DNA of 64,000 bases from Sabulicella glaciei (GCF_026183895.1 NZ_JAPFQI010000012.1:62001-126000); one strand, 5' to 3'. Positions 42,551-51,289 are shown, counted from the first letter of the stretch. Notes: a model not told the origin generated them from the letters alone. Made by a program: numbers and translations.

Positions 42551-43057
42551 GTGATCGAGACGAAGCGCCTGAAGCTGCGCCCCTTCCGGGCCGGGGACAT
42601 CGCCCCCTACGCCGCGATCCGCGCCAAGCCCGAGGTGGTGAGGTTCCTGCCCGGCGGCATGGCGCTCTGCGCCACCGCGCGCGAGGATGCGGAGCGCATC
42701 GTCCCGCGCTTCGCCGCGCTCTGGGAGGCGGGCGGCTATGGACCCTGGGCGGTGGAGGATCGTGGGTCGGGCACCCTGCTCGGCCATGCCGGGCTGCGCG
42801 ACCTCGGCCGTGAGACGGAGATCCTTTACATGCTGGACAGCCGGGCCTGGGGACAGGGCCTCGCCACCGAGGCTGCGCTGGCGGCGCGGGATTACGGCTT
42901 CGGCGTGCTCCGTCTCCCGGGCCTTGTCGGCTATGCCCTGCCGGAGAACGCGGCTTCCTGCCGCGTCCTCGCGAAGATCGGCATGCGCGAGGAGGGGAGG
43001 GTGCACATTTTCGGCCTCGATGCGCTGCGCTTCGTCCTCACGCCGCCCGCCGGATGA
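42551..43057 (+). CDS. GNAT family N-acetyltransferase (RimJ/RimL-like)
   Basis: 168-residue acetyltransferase: IETKRLKLRPFRAGDIAPYA at the start, YMLDSRAWGQGLATEAALAA (acetyl-CoA pyrophosphate loop WGQGLATEA) and LPENAASCRVLAKIGMREEG, as in RimJ/L-type enzymes that acetylate proteins or small amines. Start is GTG at 42551 without a good ribosome-binding site. The 3' end overlaps the convergent GMC gene by 20 bases. Acceptor unknown. Confidence 0.85.
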   Translation: MIETKRLKLRPFRAGDIAPYAAIRAKPEVVRFLPGGMALCATAREDAERIVPRFAALWEAGGYGPWAVEDRGSGTLLGHAGLRDLGRETEILYMLDSRAWGQGLATEAALAARDYGFGVLRLPGLVGYALPENAASCRVLAKIGMREEGRVHIFGLDALRFVLTPPAG

Positions 43058-44633
43058 ACTCGGCGCAGCGCTCGCCGATCATGATGGCCCCGGCATTGGT
43101 GTTGCCGCTGACCACGGCTGGCATGATGGAGCAATCGGCGATGCGCAGCCGGTCCACCCCCTTCACGCGCAGTTCGGTGTCCACGACCGCGCCCTCGTCC
43201 GAGCCCATGCGGCAGGTGCTGGTCGGGTGGTAGATGGTCCCTCCGGTGTTGCGGCAAAACTCCAGCAGGTCCTCGTCCGTCTCGCCCTTGCCGGGCGCCG
43301 GGGCGTAGCGCGATTCGATCCAAGGCTGCATGGCCCTCGTGTCGGCGAGGCGCTGCGCCAGCTTCAGCCCCTCCACCATGCATTGCCGGTCGGTTTCCGT
43401 CGCCAGGTAGTTGGCGCGGATGCGCGCCTTGGCCATCGGGTCCGGGCTGGCCAGGGTGATGTCGCCCCGGCTTTCCGGGCGGAGCTGGCAGACGCTCATG
43501 GTGAAGCCGGGGAAGCGGTGCAGCCCTTCCTTCACGGTGTCCGCGCTCCAGGGAATGAAGTGGAACTGCACGTCCGGCGTGGCGCTCTGCGGCAGGACGC
43601 GGGCGAAGAGGCCGCTGGTCCCCGCAGCGAAGGTCAGCGGACCGCTTCGTGTCAGCGCGTATTGCGCGCCCATCCGCGCCATGCCCCAGAGGCTGTTCAC
43701 CATCTCGTTCAGGGAGCCGCGCTGGCTGGCCCGGAACATCAGCCGCGCCTGGAAGTGGTCTTGCAGATGGCGCCCCACGCCGGGCGTGTCGCGGCGCACC
43801 TCGATGCCCATCTCCTGCAGGTGCTCGGCCGGGCCGATGCCCGACAGCATCAGGAGCTGCGGCGAATTGATCGCCCCGCCGGACAGCACGACCTCCCGCC
43901 GGGCGCGGATGACCTTTTCCTGGCCATGCTGGCGATAGGCGACGCCGACGGCCCGCCCGTCCTCCATCAGCACGCGCAGCGCATGCGCGTCGGTCAGCAG
44001 GCGAAGGTTGGGCCGGCGCAGCGCCGGCTTGAGAAAGGCGGTGGCGGCGGAGCAGCGCACGCCGTTGCGCACCGTCACCTGGTACCAGCCTGCCCCTTCC
44101 TGGCTTTCGCCATTGAAATCCGGGTTGACCGGAAAGCCCAGCTCCCGTGCGGCCTCCAGGAAGGCGACGGAAAGCGGGTTCCGGTCGCGCAGGTCGCTGA
44201 CGCAAAGCGGCCCTTCCGCGCCATGGAGGTGCGACGGACCGCGCTCATTGCCCTCGGCGCGCTTGAAATAGGGCAGGCAATCCTCGAATCCCCAGCCGGT
44301 GCAGCCCATCTGCCGCCACTGGTCGTAATCCTCCATCTGGCCGCGAATGTAGATCAGCCCGTTGATGGCGGAGGAACCGCCCAGCACCCGGCCGCGCGGC
44401 CAGGGCACGGAACGCCCGCCCAGCCCCGGCTCAGCCTCGGTCTGGTAATTCCAGGAGATGGTGGGGTGGTACATCGTCTTGGCGTAGCCGATGGGGATGT
44501 GCAGCCAGGCGTTGCGGTCCCGCGAGCCGGCCTCCAGCACCGTGACGGACAGGCGCGGATCCTCCGACAGCCTCCCGGCCAGGGCCGACCCCGCCGAGCC
44601 GCTGCCGACCACGATGATGTCCGTTTCCTCCAT
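43038..44633 (-). CDS. GMC family FAD-dependent oxidoreductase (choline/alcohol dehydrogenase-like)
   Basis: 531 residues. FAD dinucleotide loop DIIVVGSGSAGSALAGRL, GMC signature 1 PRGRVLGGSSAINGLIYIRG, signature 2 GGAINSPQLLMLSGIGP, and the C-terminal active-site region TIYHPTSTCRMGSDEGAVVD with VVSGNTNAGAIMIGERCAEF. The family includes choline, alcohol and polyol dehydrogenases; the substrate is not deducible. There is no signal peptide. Start ATG at 44633, preceded by GAGGCAGGG; the open frame upstream overlaps the divergent gene region. Confidence 0.92.
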   Translation of the reverse strand: MEETDIIVVGSGSAGSALAGRLSEDPRLSVTVLEAGSRDRNAWLHIPIGYAKTMYHPTISWNYQTEAEPGLGGRSVPWPRGRVLGGSSAINGLIYIRGQMEDYDQWRQMGCTGWGFEDCLPYFKRAEGNERGPSHLHGAEGPLCVSDLRDRNPLSVAFLEAARELGFPVNPDFNGESQEGAGWYQVTVRNGVRCSAATAFLKPALRRPNLRLLTDAHALRVLMEDGRAVGVAYRQHGQEKVIRARREVVLSGGAINSPQLLMLSGIGPAEHLQEMGIEVRRDTPGVGRHLQDHFQARLMFRASQRGSLNEMVNSLWGMARMGAQYALTRSGPLTFAAGTSGLFARVLPQSATPDVQFHFIPWSADTVKEGLHRFPGFTMSVCQLRPESRGDITLASPDPMAKARIRANYLATETDRQCMVEGLKLAQRLADTRAMQPWIESRYAPAPGKGETDEDLLEFCRNTGGTIYHPTSTCRMGSDEGAVVDTELRVKGVDRLRIADCSIMPAVVSGNTNAGAIMIGERCAEFIRRAA

Positions 44634-44722
44634 CCCTGCCTCTCCCTGTTCGAGCCGCCTTTCCCGCATGGTCCGGCGGCGCGCCGCTTGACGCAAGCCA
44701 TGGCCGGGCGTGGCATGGGGCC

Positions 44723-46135
44723 ATGCCACCGCTTGACCTCCTTGCCGACACCCTCGGCCCCCAGGGCCTCCTGCGCGATGCGGGCGACGTCGCGCCCTAT
44801 GCCGTGGATTGGCGCGGCGTGTATCGCGGCCATCCCGAGGCGGTGCTGCGCCCCGCCAGCACGGCGGAGGTGGCTTCCGCCCTGCGCCTCTGCGCCGATC
44901 TGGGCCTCGCCGTCGTTCCGGCGGGCGGCCGCACCTCGCTTTGCGGCGCGGCGGTGCCGATCGAGCAGGGGCCGCCCAGCGTCGTCCTGTCGCTGGAGCG
45001 GATGAACCGCATCCGCGCCCTCGACCCGCTCGACCTGTCCCTGGTGGCGGAAGCGGGCTGCACGGTGGAGGCGGTGCAGGTGGCGGCGGAGGCAGCCGGG
45101 CGATTCTTTCCGCTGCATTTCGGTGCCCAGGGCTCGGCGATGGTGGGTGGCGCGCTGTCCACCAATGCGGGCGGCATCCGCACCCTGCGCTATGGCAATG
45201 CGCGCGACCTCGTGCTGGGGCTGGAGGTGGTGCTGCCCGATGGCCGCGTGCTGGACGACCTCCGCCGGGTCCGCAAGGACAATAGCGGCTACGCGCTGCG
45301 CCACCTGTTCATGGGCGCGGAAGGGACGCTGGGCGTGATTACCGCCGCCTCGCTCAAGCTCTTCCCGCCCCTGCTGAAGCGCGAAACGGCACTGGTCGCG
45401 GTCCGCTCGCCGCACGAGGCGCTGCGCCTGCTCGCCCGCTGCCAGGGCAGCGGCGCGGAGCTCGTCGCCTTCGAGCTGATCGGCCGGCCCTGCATCGAGA
45501 TCACGCTGAAGCACGCGCCGCATGTTCGGAAGCCGATGGAGCTTTCGACCTCCTGGTTCTGCCTCGTCGAAGCGGCTTCGACCCATCTCTCCATCCCGGT
45601 GCGCGAGGCGCTGGAAGCTGCGCTGATGGCGGCGCTGGAGGCGGGCGAGGCGGAGGATGTCATCCTCTGCGAAAGCGAGGACCAGCGCCGCAACCTCTGG
45701 GACATCCGCGAGGGCTTCCCGGCCTGCTCGCGCCAGGAGGCGCCGGGCCTGCCGACCGACACCGCCGTGCCGGTCAGTGCTATCCCCGACTTCCTCGAAA
45801 GCTGCGGCGCGCTGATCGCGGAGCGCTACCCGGAGGGAAAGATGGTGGCGATCGGCCACATGGGCGACGGCAACATCCACCTTTCCCTCCAGGCGCCCCC
45901 CGGCACCACCCATGCCGACTGGGCGCGGCGCGGCGCCGGGTTCGAGGAGCGGGTGGGCGAGATCGCGGTGGAACTCGGCGGCTCGTTCTCGGCGGAGCAC
46001 GGGATCGGCCAGTCGAAGCGCGCGGCCATGGCGGGGCTGAAGGATCCGGTGACCCTATCGGTCATGCGCGCCATCAAGGACGTGTTGGACCCGGCGGGCC
46101 GGATGAACCCGGGCAAGGTGCTGCCGCCCCCCTGA
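44723..46135 (+). CDS. FAD-binding oxidase, D-lactate / D-2-hydroxyglutarate dehydrogenase type
   Basis: 470 residues of the VAO/GlcD family. FAD domain: VLRPASTAEVASALRLC, VVPAGGRTSLCGAAVP, HFGAQGSAMVGGALSTNAGG and RKDNSGYALRHLFMGAEGTLGV (split). C-terminal domain: GHMGDGNIHLSL (metal-binding) and FSAEHGIGQSKRAAM, then the ending DPAGRMNPGKVLP. These fit enzymes oxidising D-2-hydroxyacids. Divergent from the GMC gene by 89 bases; about 39 bases later comes tRNA-Pro on the same strand. Confidence 0.9.
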   Translation: MPPLDLLADTLGPQGLLRDAGDVAPYAVDWRGVYRGHPEAVLRPASTAEVASALRLCADLGLAVVPAGGRTSLCGAAVPIEQGPPSVVLSLERMNRIRALDPLDLSLVAEAGCTVEAVQVAAEAAGRFFPLHFGAQGSAMVGGALSTNAGGIRTLRYGNARDLVLGLEVVLPDGRVLDDLRRVRKDNSGYALRHLFMGAEGTLGVITAASLKLFPPLLKRETALVAVRSPHEALRLLARCQGSGAELVAFELIGRPCIEITLKHAPHVRKPMELSTSWFCLVEAASTHLSIPVREALEAALMAALEAGEAEDVILCESEDQRRNLWDIREGFPACSRQEAPGLPTDTAVPVSAIPDFLESCGALIAERYPEGKMVAIGHMGDGNIHLSLQAPPGTTHADWARRGAGFEERVGEIAVELGGSFSAEHGIGQSKRAAMAGLKDPVTLSVMRAIKDVLDPAGRMNPGKVLPPP

Positions 46136-46174
46136 GGTTCCGTGCGGCGCCGATCTGGTCTAGGAGGGCGGCGA

Positions 46175-46251
46175 CGGGGCGTAGCACAGCCTGGTAGTGC
46201 GCCTGCTTTGGGAGCAGGAGGTCGCTGGTTCGAATCCAGTCGCCCCGACCA
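46175..46251 (+). tRNA. tRNA-Pro (anticodon TGG)
   Basis: 77 nt with acceptor stem CGGGGCG/CGCCCCG, D-arm GCACAGCCTGGTAGTGC, anticodon stem CCTGC/GCAGG around loop TTTGGGA (anticodon TGG at 46209-46211), T-arm CTGGTTCGAATCCAG, discriminator A and encoded CCA. Reads CCA and, by wobble, other Pro codons. Stands alone between convergent genes, 6 bases from the stop of the GGCT gene. Confidence 0.98.
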
Positions 46252-46257
46252 ATCCCC

Positions 46258-47145
46258 TCAGCCGCGCCGGCCTGCGGCGTGGCGGTCCCAGGCGGGACGC
46301 CGGTCGCCCAGCGCGCACCAATCGCCCGAGGCGATGACCGGCGCCGCGCATTCCGCATCGGACACATAGGCCTGCGCCCGCCTCCGGCTGCCGTCGCTGA
46401 GCCGCACCTCCAGCACCGTCCGGCGATAGGCCCCGCCCGGCGTCCCGAAGGGAAGCGCTTCCTCCAGCGCGTCCAGCCTCACGAGGCGCGCGGGTTCCAG
46501 CGGCACGATCTCGCCCTGCACCTCGCCGTCGCCCCGGCGCATGACGGGATAGGGCCCAAGGTCGTGCAGCACGCCGCGAGTCCGGGCTGGGTGGCGCGTC
46601 AGCCCTTCCAGCAGCGACGCGTTGGCCTGCCCCGCGCGCAGCGTGCCGTAGACGAAGAGCCAGGGCACGACAGGACGGGCGGGCCGCCCGGTCGCCGCCG
46701 CCTCCATCGCCGCCATGCCCAGCCCATGCGAGGCGAGGCCGCGGCGGATCAGGTCCAGATAGGCGCGGGTGGGCGGGACATGGCCCTGGCGGCGGGAGGG
46801 CGGCGCGTCATAGATCCACGCCTCGCAAGTGGCGCCGCCGGGCAGGACGGCATGAACCATTTCGCGCAGATAGGCGTCGGGGTGGCCTTGCTTCAGGTCC
46901 AGCAGGGCAAGGGCCTCGTCCTCCACCTCGAAGACCACGCCTTCCACCGCATGGCCGGGCGCAACGGACAAGGTGACGACCCCGCCGCCGCGCGAGCGGC
47001 CGAAGCGCTCGAAGGACAGGCACCGGTCGAGCAGCAGCGCGGTGGAAACGGCGCGCAGCGGCTTCCCGGCATGGCCGTTCCGCCGCAGCCAATCCTCGCG
47101 GTCGGCATCGTCCACGTTGGCGCCGTGGAAGAAGACGAGGCTCAT
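46258..47145 (-). CDS. Tandem gamma-glutamylcyclotransferase-fold protein
   Basis: 295 residues with two GGCT/AIG2-like domains. The N-terminal one (about 1-113) starts LVFFHGANVD and has LLDLKQGHPDAYLREMV, where the position usually held by the catalytic Glu appears to be Gln86. The C-terminal one (about 161-280) starts LFVYGTLRAGQANASLLEG and has LDALEEALPFGTPGGAYRR with Glu228/229 retained. The fold covers cyclotransferases acting on gamma-glutamyl amines or peptides; the substrate here is unknown. The start ATG overlaps the PPK2 stop (ATGA). Last gene of a coupled operon, ending next to tRNA-Pro. Confidence 0.8.
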   Translation of the reverse strand: MSLVFFHGANVDDADREDWLRRNGHAGKPLRAVSTALLLDRCLSFERFGRSRGGGVVTLSVAPGHAVEGVVFEVEDEALALLDLKQGHPDAYLREMVHAVLPGGATCEAWIYDAPPSRRQGHVPPTRAYLDLIRRGLASHGLGMAAMEAAATGRPARPVVPWLFVYGTLRAGQANASLLEGLTRHPARTRGVLHDLGPYPVMRRGDGEVQGEIVPLEPARLVRLDALEEALPFGTPGGAYRRTVLEVRLSDGSRRRAQAYVSDAECAAPVIASGDWCALGDRRPAWDRHAAGRRG

Positions 47146-48023
47146 GTGTCGAGCGCTGCCTTGGCCTCGGCCAGGGCCATCCGGTCCGCCTCGTCCAGCA
47201 CCGGGTAGTGGAGGTCGAGCCCTTCCAGCGCCGCCACGATCGCCTCCACCACGACGAGGCGCGTGAACCACTTGCGGTCCGCCGGCACCACGAACCAGGG
47301 GGCGTGCGGCCTGGCGGTGCGGGCGATCGCCTCCTCGTAGGCCGCCATGTAGCTGTCCCAGTGGCGCCGCTCCGCCACGTCGGCAGGGCTGAACTTCCAG
47401 TTCTTCGACGGCTCCTCGATGCGCGACAGGAACCGGCGCTTCTGCTCCTCCGGGCTGAGGTGGAGAAAGAACTTCAGCACCACGATGCCCTGGCGGGCGA
47501 GGTAGCGCTCGAAGGCGGCGATGTCTTCCAGCCGCTCCTTCCAGATGTCCTTGGTGACCAGGCGCGAAGGCAGCATCTGCGCCGCCAGGATGCGCGGGTG
47601 GACGCGCGCCACCAGCACTTCCTCGTACCAGGAGCGGTTGTGGATCCCGATCTGGCCGCGGGCCGGGAGCTGGGCGGCGTGGCGCCAAAGGAAGTCGTGG
47701 TCGCGCTCCGTCGCGCTGGGGGCCTTGAAGCTGGCGACGTGGCAGCCCTGGGGGTTCACGCCGGAGAAGACGTGCTTGATCGCCCCGTCCTTTCCGGCCG
47801 CGTCCATCGCCTGGAAGATGCACAACACCCCCCAGCGATCCTGCGCATAGAGCATGTCCTGCAGGGCGGAGAGCCGCGAGACGCCGTTGGCGAGCAGCTT
47901 CTCCGCCGATTTCTTGTCGAGCCCCGACCCCGCGAGGTCGGCGGGGTCGTGCTGCTGGAGGGTAAATCCCTTGCCGTCCTCGACGCGGAAGCGGCGAAGC
48001 ATCGCCGCGGTCTCGATCTTCAT
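47142..48023 (-). CDS. Polyphosphate kinase 2 family protein
   Basis: 293-residue PPK2 phosphotransferase using polyphosphate to phosphorylate AMP/ADP. P-loop variant CIFQAMDAAGKDGAIKHVFS, lid-region NRSWYEEVLVARVHP, and FFLHLSPEEQKRRFLSRIEE. NRS..YE.VLV.RVH is closer to class III PPK2 (able to act on AMP and ADP) than to class I, which reads DRSWYNR. Start ATG at 48023 overlaps the MFS stop. Cytoplasmic. Confidence 0.92.
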   Translation of the reverse strand: MKIETAAMLRRFRVEDGKGFTLQQHDPADLAGSGLDKKSAEKLLANGVSRLSALQDMLYAQDRWGVLCIFQAMDAAGKDGAIKHVFSGVNPQGCHVASFKAPSATERDHDFLWRHAAQLPARGQIGIHNRSWYEEVLVARVHPRILAAQMLPSRLVTKDIWKERLEDIAAFERYLARQGIVVLKFFLHLSPEEQKRRFLSRIEEPSKNWKFSPADVAERRHWDSYMAAYEEAIARTARPHAPWFVVPADRKWFTRLVVVEAIVAALEGLDLHYPVLDEADRMALAEAKAALDT

Positions 48024-49258
48024 GCCGCGGAGGCTCGCACCCGGCGTGCGGCGCGCCAAGCCCAAAGCAGCGCAAGGAGGTGAAGCGCTATCGTGAAGAC
48101 CAGCGCCCAGGAATACCCGGCCGGGTTCCACCCGCCCGCCGCTGTGCGGGGCCAAAGGTCGAGCAGCGCCCCGATCAGTGTCTGAAGGGCGAAGACGAGG
48201 CAGAGCATGGCGGCGTTGATCGCGGTGGCGACCCGCCCGGCAAGCTCCGCCGGGAAGTGCTGCCCGATCGCCGCATAGGCAGCCGGCCCCGCTGAACCAG
48301 CCACCGCGAACAGGCCCCAGAGCAGGCAAAGCGCCGCAAGCCCGGTCGGCGCGGCGAGGGCGAAGACTGCCTGGAGGGTGATCTGCACCCCCATCGCCAG
48401 GAAGGGGACGAGCATGGGTGGCGCGCCCCGTGCCTGCCCCCAGGAAGCGAGCTGGCCGGTGGCAAAGGAGCCCAGCGCCATGCCCCCCGCATAGGCGAAG
48501 AGCACGGCGGCGCGCGCCTCGGCGCCCAGCCCCGCGACGTCGCGCAGCCACGGCCCTGCCCAGAGCCCCTGATAGGTGAAGTTCAGCGCGGACAGGACGC
48601 AGACCGCGGGGACGAAGCCGGTAAAGGCGGGATGCCGGAAGATCGGCCCGAAGGCCCGCGCCTCGGCAGCCAGGGAGCGCCGGGCGGGCCGCAACTGGCC
48701 GGGCGGCGCATCGGGAACGGAAAGCCAGATCCACAGCGCCACGACGAGGGACAGCCCGGCCAACAGGGCGAAGCCGCCGCGCCAGCCGATGAGGGGAAGC
48801 AGGGCGGAAAGCGGCAGCGTCACCGACACTCCGCCCATGGCGCCGATCAGCAGGCCGGTGCCGGTCATCGCGGCGACGCGATGCCGGGGATACCACTGCG
48901 TGTTGGCCTTGAGCATGGCGGTGAGCCCAGCGGCGATGCCGATGCCAGTGAGGACCCGCCCCAGCATCACCGTGCCGATTCCCTCGGCCAGGGCGCAGAG
49001 CAGGAACCCCGCCCCGGCGGTCAGCGCCAGCGCCGCCTGCACGCGTCGCGCCCCGAACAGGTCGAGGGCGAGGCCGGCAGGAAGCTGCGTCGCCGCATAG
49101 GCCATGAACATCACCGCGGCGAGCAGGCCGAGGTCGCTCGCCGACAGGGCGAATTCCAGCGCCAGGGCCGGGCCGATCACCGCCAGCACCGCGCGGCTCG
49201 CCTGGTTCAGGAAGTTCACCGCGGCAAGCGGCGCGGTGACGCGCAGGAACGCGTTCAC
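48020..49258 (-). CDS. Major facilitator superfamily transporter
   Basis: 412 residues with about 12 membrane segments and the MFS loop motif after helix 2 (GLALDLFGARRVQAALAL, a form of GxLaDrxGrrr). GRVLTGIGIAAGLTAMLKANTQWYP split at residue 20 resembles the nitrate/organic-anion (ACS-like) subgroup. Start is GTG at 49256-49258, overlapping the upstream stop (GTGA); there is no ATG before the first helix. Substrate unknown. Confidence 0.87.
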   Translation of the reverse strand: MNAFLRVTAPLAAVNFLNQASRAVLAVIGPALALEFALSASDLGLLAAVMFMAYAATQLPAGLALDLFGARRVQAALALTAGAGFLLCALAEGIGTVMLGRVLTGIGIAAGLTAMLKANTQWYPRHRVAAMTGTGLLIGAMGGVSVTLPLSALLPLIGWRGGFALLAGLSLVVALWIWLSVPDAPPGQLRPARRSLAAEARAFGPIFRHPAFTGFVPAVCVLSALNFTYQGLWAGPWLRDVAGLGAEARAAVLFAYAGGMALGSFATGQLASWGQARGAPPMLVPFLAMGVQITLQAVFALAAPTGLAALCLLWGLFAVAGSAGPAAYAAIGQHFPAELAGRVATAINAAMLCLVFALQTLIGALLDLWPRTAAGGWNPAGYSWALVFTIALHLLALLWAWRAARRVRASAA

Positions 49259-50127
49259 CGAAGCCGCATCCGCACCGAGATCGGGCAGTGGTCGGAGATC
49301 CGCTCGCGCAGCGCCGGGTCGCGCTCGGCATAGACCATGACGCGCAGGCTGCCCGGCAGGACGAGGCGCTCCGCCCCGCCGCCCAGCAGGATATGGCTGA
49401 TGAAGGGCCGCCCGCCGCGCGCATCGGACCAGCACGGGTTCGAGGCGCCGGCGGTGGCGCGCAGCACCGGCGCCTCGGCCGAGAGCGCGGCGGTCATGTC
49501 GTCGCGCGGATGGTCCATGCGGCGGTTGAAGTCGCCCAGTATGGCGAAGGCGATGCCCTCCCTGCGGCGCTCACCCACCCAGTCGGCGAGGATGCGGGAC
49601 TGGCGCGCGAGGACCTCGCAATCCTGTCCGCGCGAGGAGGCGATGGGCCCCTCCCGGCATCCGGCCTTGAGGTGGACGGACAGGAGGCGCAGCGGCGCCC
49701 CTTCGGGGAAGACCGTCACGTCGGTCCCGCGCCGGAGCGAGAAGCGGGCGTGCGGCGCGGTGTCCAGCCCTTCCAGGTCCGGGTTCTGCACGGCGCGGAG
49801 GCCGCGCCGGATGGCGAAGCCGGTGCGCTGCACATCCGCCTCCCGCGCGAAGAAGAAGGCGTAGTCGCGCTCGGGCAGGATGCGCGCCAGGGCTTCGGGG
49901 CCGTCCACCTCCTGCACGGCCAGGATGTCCGCCTCCAGCCGTCGCGCATATTCGGCGAGGCGGCGCCAGTCGGCAGCGTCGCGGGCGACGAGGTCGCGCG
50001 GCAGGGTCGGGTCGCCCGCCGGGCGCAGCGTCAGCCAGGCGATGTTCCAGGTGGCGAGCTTGAGCTCCGCCGCCTGGGCGGGAAGGACCAGAAGGACGAG
50101 GAGAAGGAAAGGAACCACGCGACTCAT
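49255..50127 (-). CDS. Secreted endonuclease/exonuclease/phosphatase family protein
   Basis: 290 residues with a signal peptide (VVPFLLLVLLVLPAQAAE), so exported. EEP-fold motifs in order: LKLATWNIAWL, ADILAVQEVDG, LLSVHLKAGC, FAILGDFNRRMDHP and the terminal ISDHCPISV (catalytic His). Family members hydrolyse phosphodiesters in DNA, phosphoinositides or sphingomyelin; nothing here fixes the substrate. First gene of the MFS-PPK2-GGCT operon; its start is 29 bases from a divergent gene. Confidence 0.87.
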   Translation of the reverse strand: MSRVVPFLLLVLLVLPAQAAELKLATWNIAWLTLRPAGDPTLPRDLVARDAADWRRLAEYARRLEADILAVQEVDGPEALARILPERDYAFFFAREADVQRTGFAIRRGLRAVQNPDLEGLDTAPHARFSLRRGTDVTVFPEGAPLRLLSVHLKAGCREGPIASSRGQDCEVLARQSRILADWVGERRREGIAFAILGDFNRRMDHPRDDMTAALSAEAPVLRATAGASNPCWSDARGGRPFISHILLGGGAERLVLPGSLRVMVYAERDPALRERISDHCPISVRMRLR

Positions 50128-50156
50128 GCCGCCATCCTGGCGTTAGGATGCGTGCG

Positions 50157-50666
50157 ATGCGACCCCTTCTCCCCGCGCTGATGCTCCTGGCTGCCGTGCC
50201 GGCCTTCGCCCAGGCCCCGGCGGAACTCGCCTCCCGCCTGCCGGCGGAAGCGGCGGGCTGGTCGCGGCGGGGGGTCACCGACCTGGAAACCCGTCCTGGC
50301 GGGGCCGGGCTGGGCGCGGCGGCTGAATACCGGCCGGCCTCGGGGCCGGGCGTGGCGACGATCTACCTGTATCGCCGCGGCACCACGGTGGAGGCGGAAC
50401 TCGCCCAGGCCCAGGAGGACATCCGCTCCCTGGGCGCCATGCGGCAATACACGGTGGGCGCGCCGCGCGAATGGGGCTCGCTGCTCACCGGATCACGCTG
50501 CGTGGTGGCGGAGCAGCGCTTCACGGGCGGTCAGGCGGCCGACACCTATGCCTGCGTGGGACAGTCCGCGGGCTGGACGGTGAAGCTGCGCGTGACCCTC
50601 CCGGCCGGGGCGGAGGCCGCCCCCACCCTCCAGGCCCTGTCCCGCGCGGCCTATTCCGTCCTGTGA
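50157..50666 (+). CDS. Small secreted protein of unknown function
   Basis: I do not recognise the family. 169 residues with a clear signal peptide (MRPLLPALMLLAAVPAFAQA), mature part rich in Ala/Gly with two Cys (CVVAEQRFTGGQAADTYAC) that could form a disulfide. Segment VATIYLYRRGTTVEAELAQA suggests a compact alpha/beta domain. Start ATG at 50157 is preceded by AGGA at 8 bases; an in-frame ATG at 50148 is the alternative. Divergent from the EEP gene. Confidence 0.75.
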   Translation: MRPLLPALMLLAAVPAFAQAPAELASRLPAEAAGWSRRGVTDLETRPGGAGLGAAAEYRPASGPGVATIYLYRRGTTVEAELAQAQEDIRSLGAMRQYTVGAPREWGSLLTGSRCVVAEQRFTGGQAADTYACVGQSAGWTVKLRVTLPAGAEAAPTLQALSRAAYSVL

Positions 50667-50672
50667 GGGCAG

Positions 50673-50688
50673 GGCGGCGAAAGCCGCC
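50673..50688 (+). terminator. GNRA-capped hairpin after the secreted-protein gene
   Basis: GGCGGC-GAAA-GCCGCC, a perfect 6-bp stem with a stable GAAA tetraloop, 7 bases after the stop codon. No T-run follows, so it may be a transcript-stabilising end rather than an efficient terminator. Confidence 0.45.
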
Positions 50689-50817
50689 ATGGACACCGCG
50701 TCCCGGCTGTGGTTAACCCCCGCCACCCTGCCGCCGGCGTGGCACGCCCGCGGCTATGCCCGTTTGCGCGCCGTCATCCCGAGGGCCGCCGGGGCTGAGC
50801 ATCCATAGGGAGACAAC

Positions 50818-51285
50818 ATGCCGCTTTACGAATGCGTGTTTATCGCGCGCAACGACGTCACCCAGCAGCAGGTCGAGGCGATCGCCGAAACCATGGCCTC
50901 CGTCATCGGCGAGGCCGGCGGCGAGGTGAAGAAGCGCGAGTACTGGGGCCTGCGCGGCCTCGCCTACCGCGTGAAGAAGAACCGGAAGGGGCACTACATG
51001 CTCCTCGGCATCGAGGCGCCGGCCGCCGCGATGCAGGAGGTCGAGCGTCAGCTTGGCCTGAACGAGGACGTGCTGCGCGAAATGACCATCCGCATCGAGT
51101 CCATCAACGACGAGCCCTCCGCCATCCTCGCCAAGCGCGGCGACGAGCGTGAGCGCGGCTTCCGCGGGCCGAAGCCCGCCGGGCGCTTCGCGTCGGGCCG
51201 TGGCGGTTCCCGCGGCGACGACCGCGAGGAGTTCCGCGCCCGTCCGCGGGACGAGATGGACATGAACATGAACGAGGAGGTCTGA
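50818..51285 (+). CDS. rpsF: 30S ribosomal protein bS6
   Basis: S6 forms a heterodimer with S18 on the 30S platform. Motifs [38 protein letters not shown] and [19 protein letters not shown] are typical. The 155-residue length exceeds the 95-135 of most S6 because of a charged tail with RGGSRGDD- and GFRGPK-type repeats and a Met/Glu-rich end. Preceded by GGGAGA at 5-6 bases. First gene of rpsF-rpsR-DUF2232-rplI. Confidence 0.97.
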   Translation: MPLYECVFIARNDVTQQQVEAIAETMASVIGEAGGEVKKREYWGLRGLAYRVKKNRKGHYMLLGIEAPAAAMQEVERQLGLNEDVLREMTIRIESINDEPSAILAKRGDERERGFRGPKPAGRFASGRGGSRGDDREEFRARPRDEMDMNMNEEV

Positions 51286-51289
51286 GAGC

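Noticed and set aside
46175-46251. tRNA-Pro as an integration site for the 46258-50127 genes
   Set aside because: No integrase, direct repeat of the tRNA end, or composition change is visible.
50689-50817. S6:S18-binding leader motif before rpsF
   Set aside because: I could not draw a convincing CCG-bulge hairpin by eye; a covariance-model search would decide.
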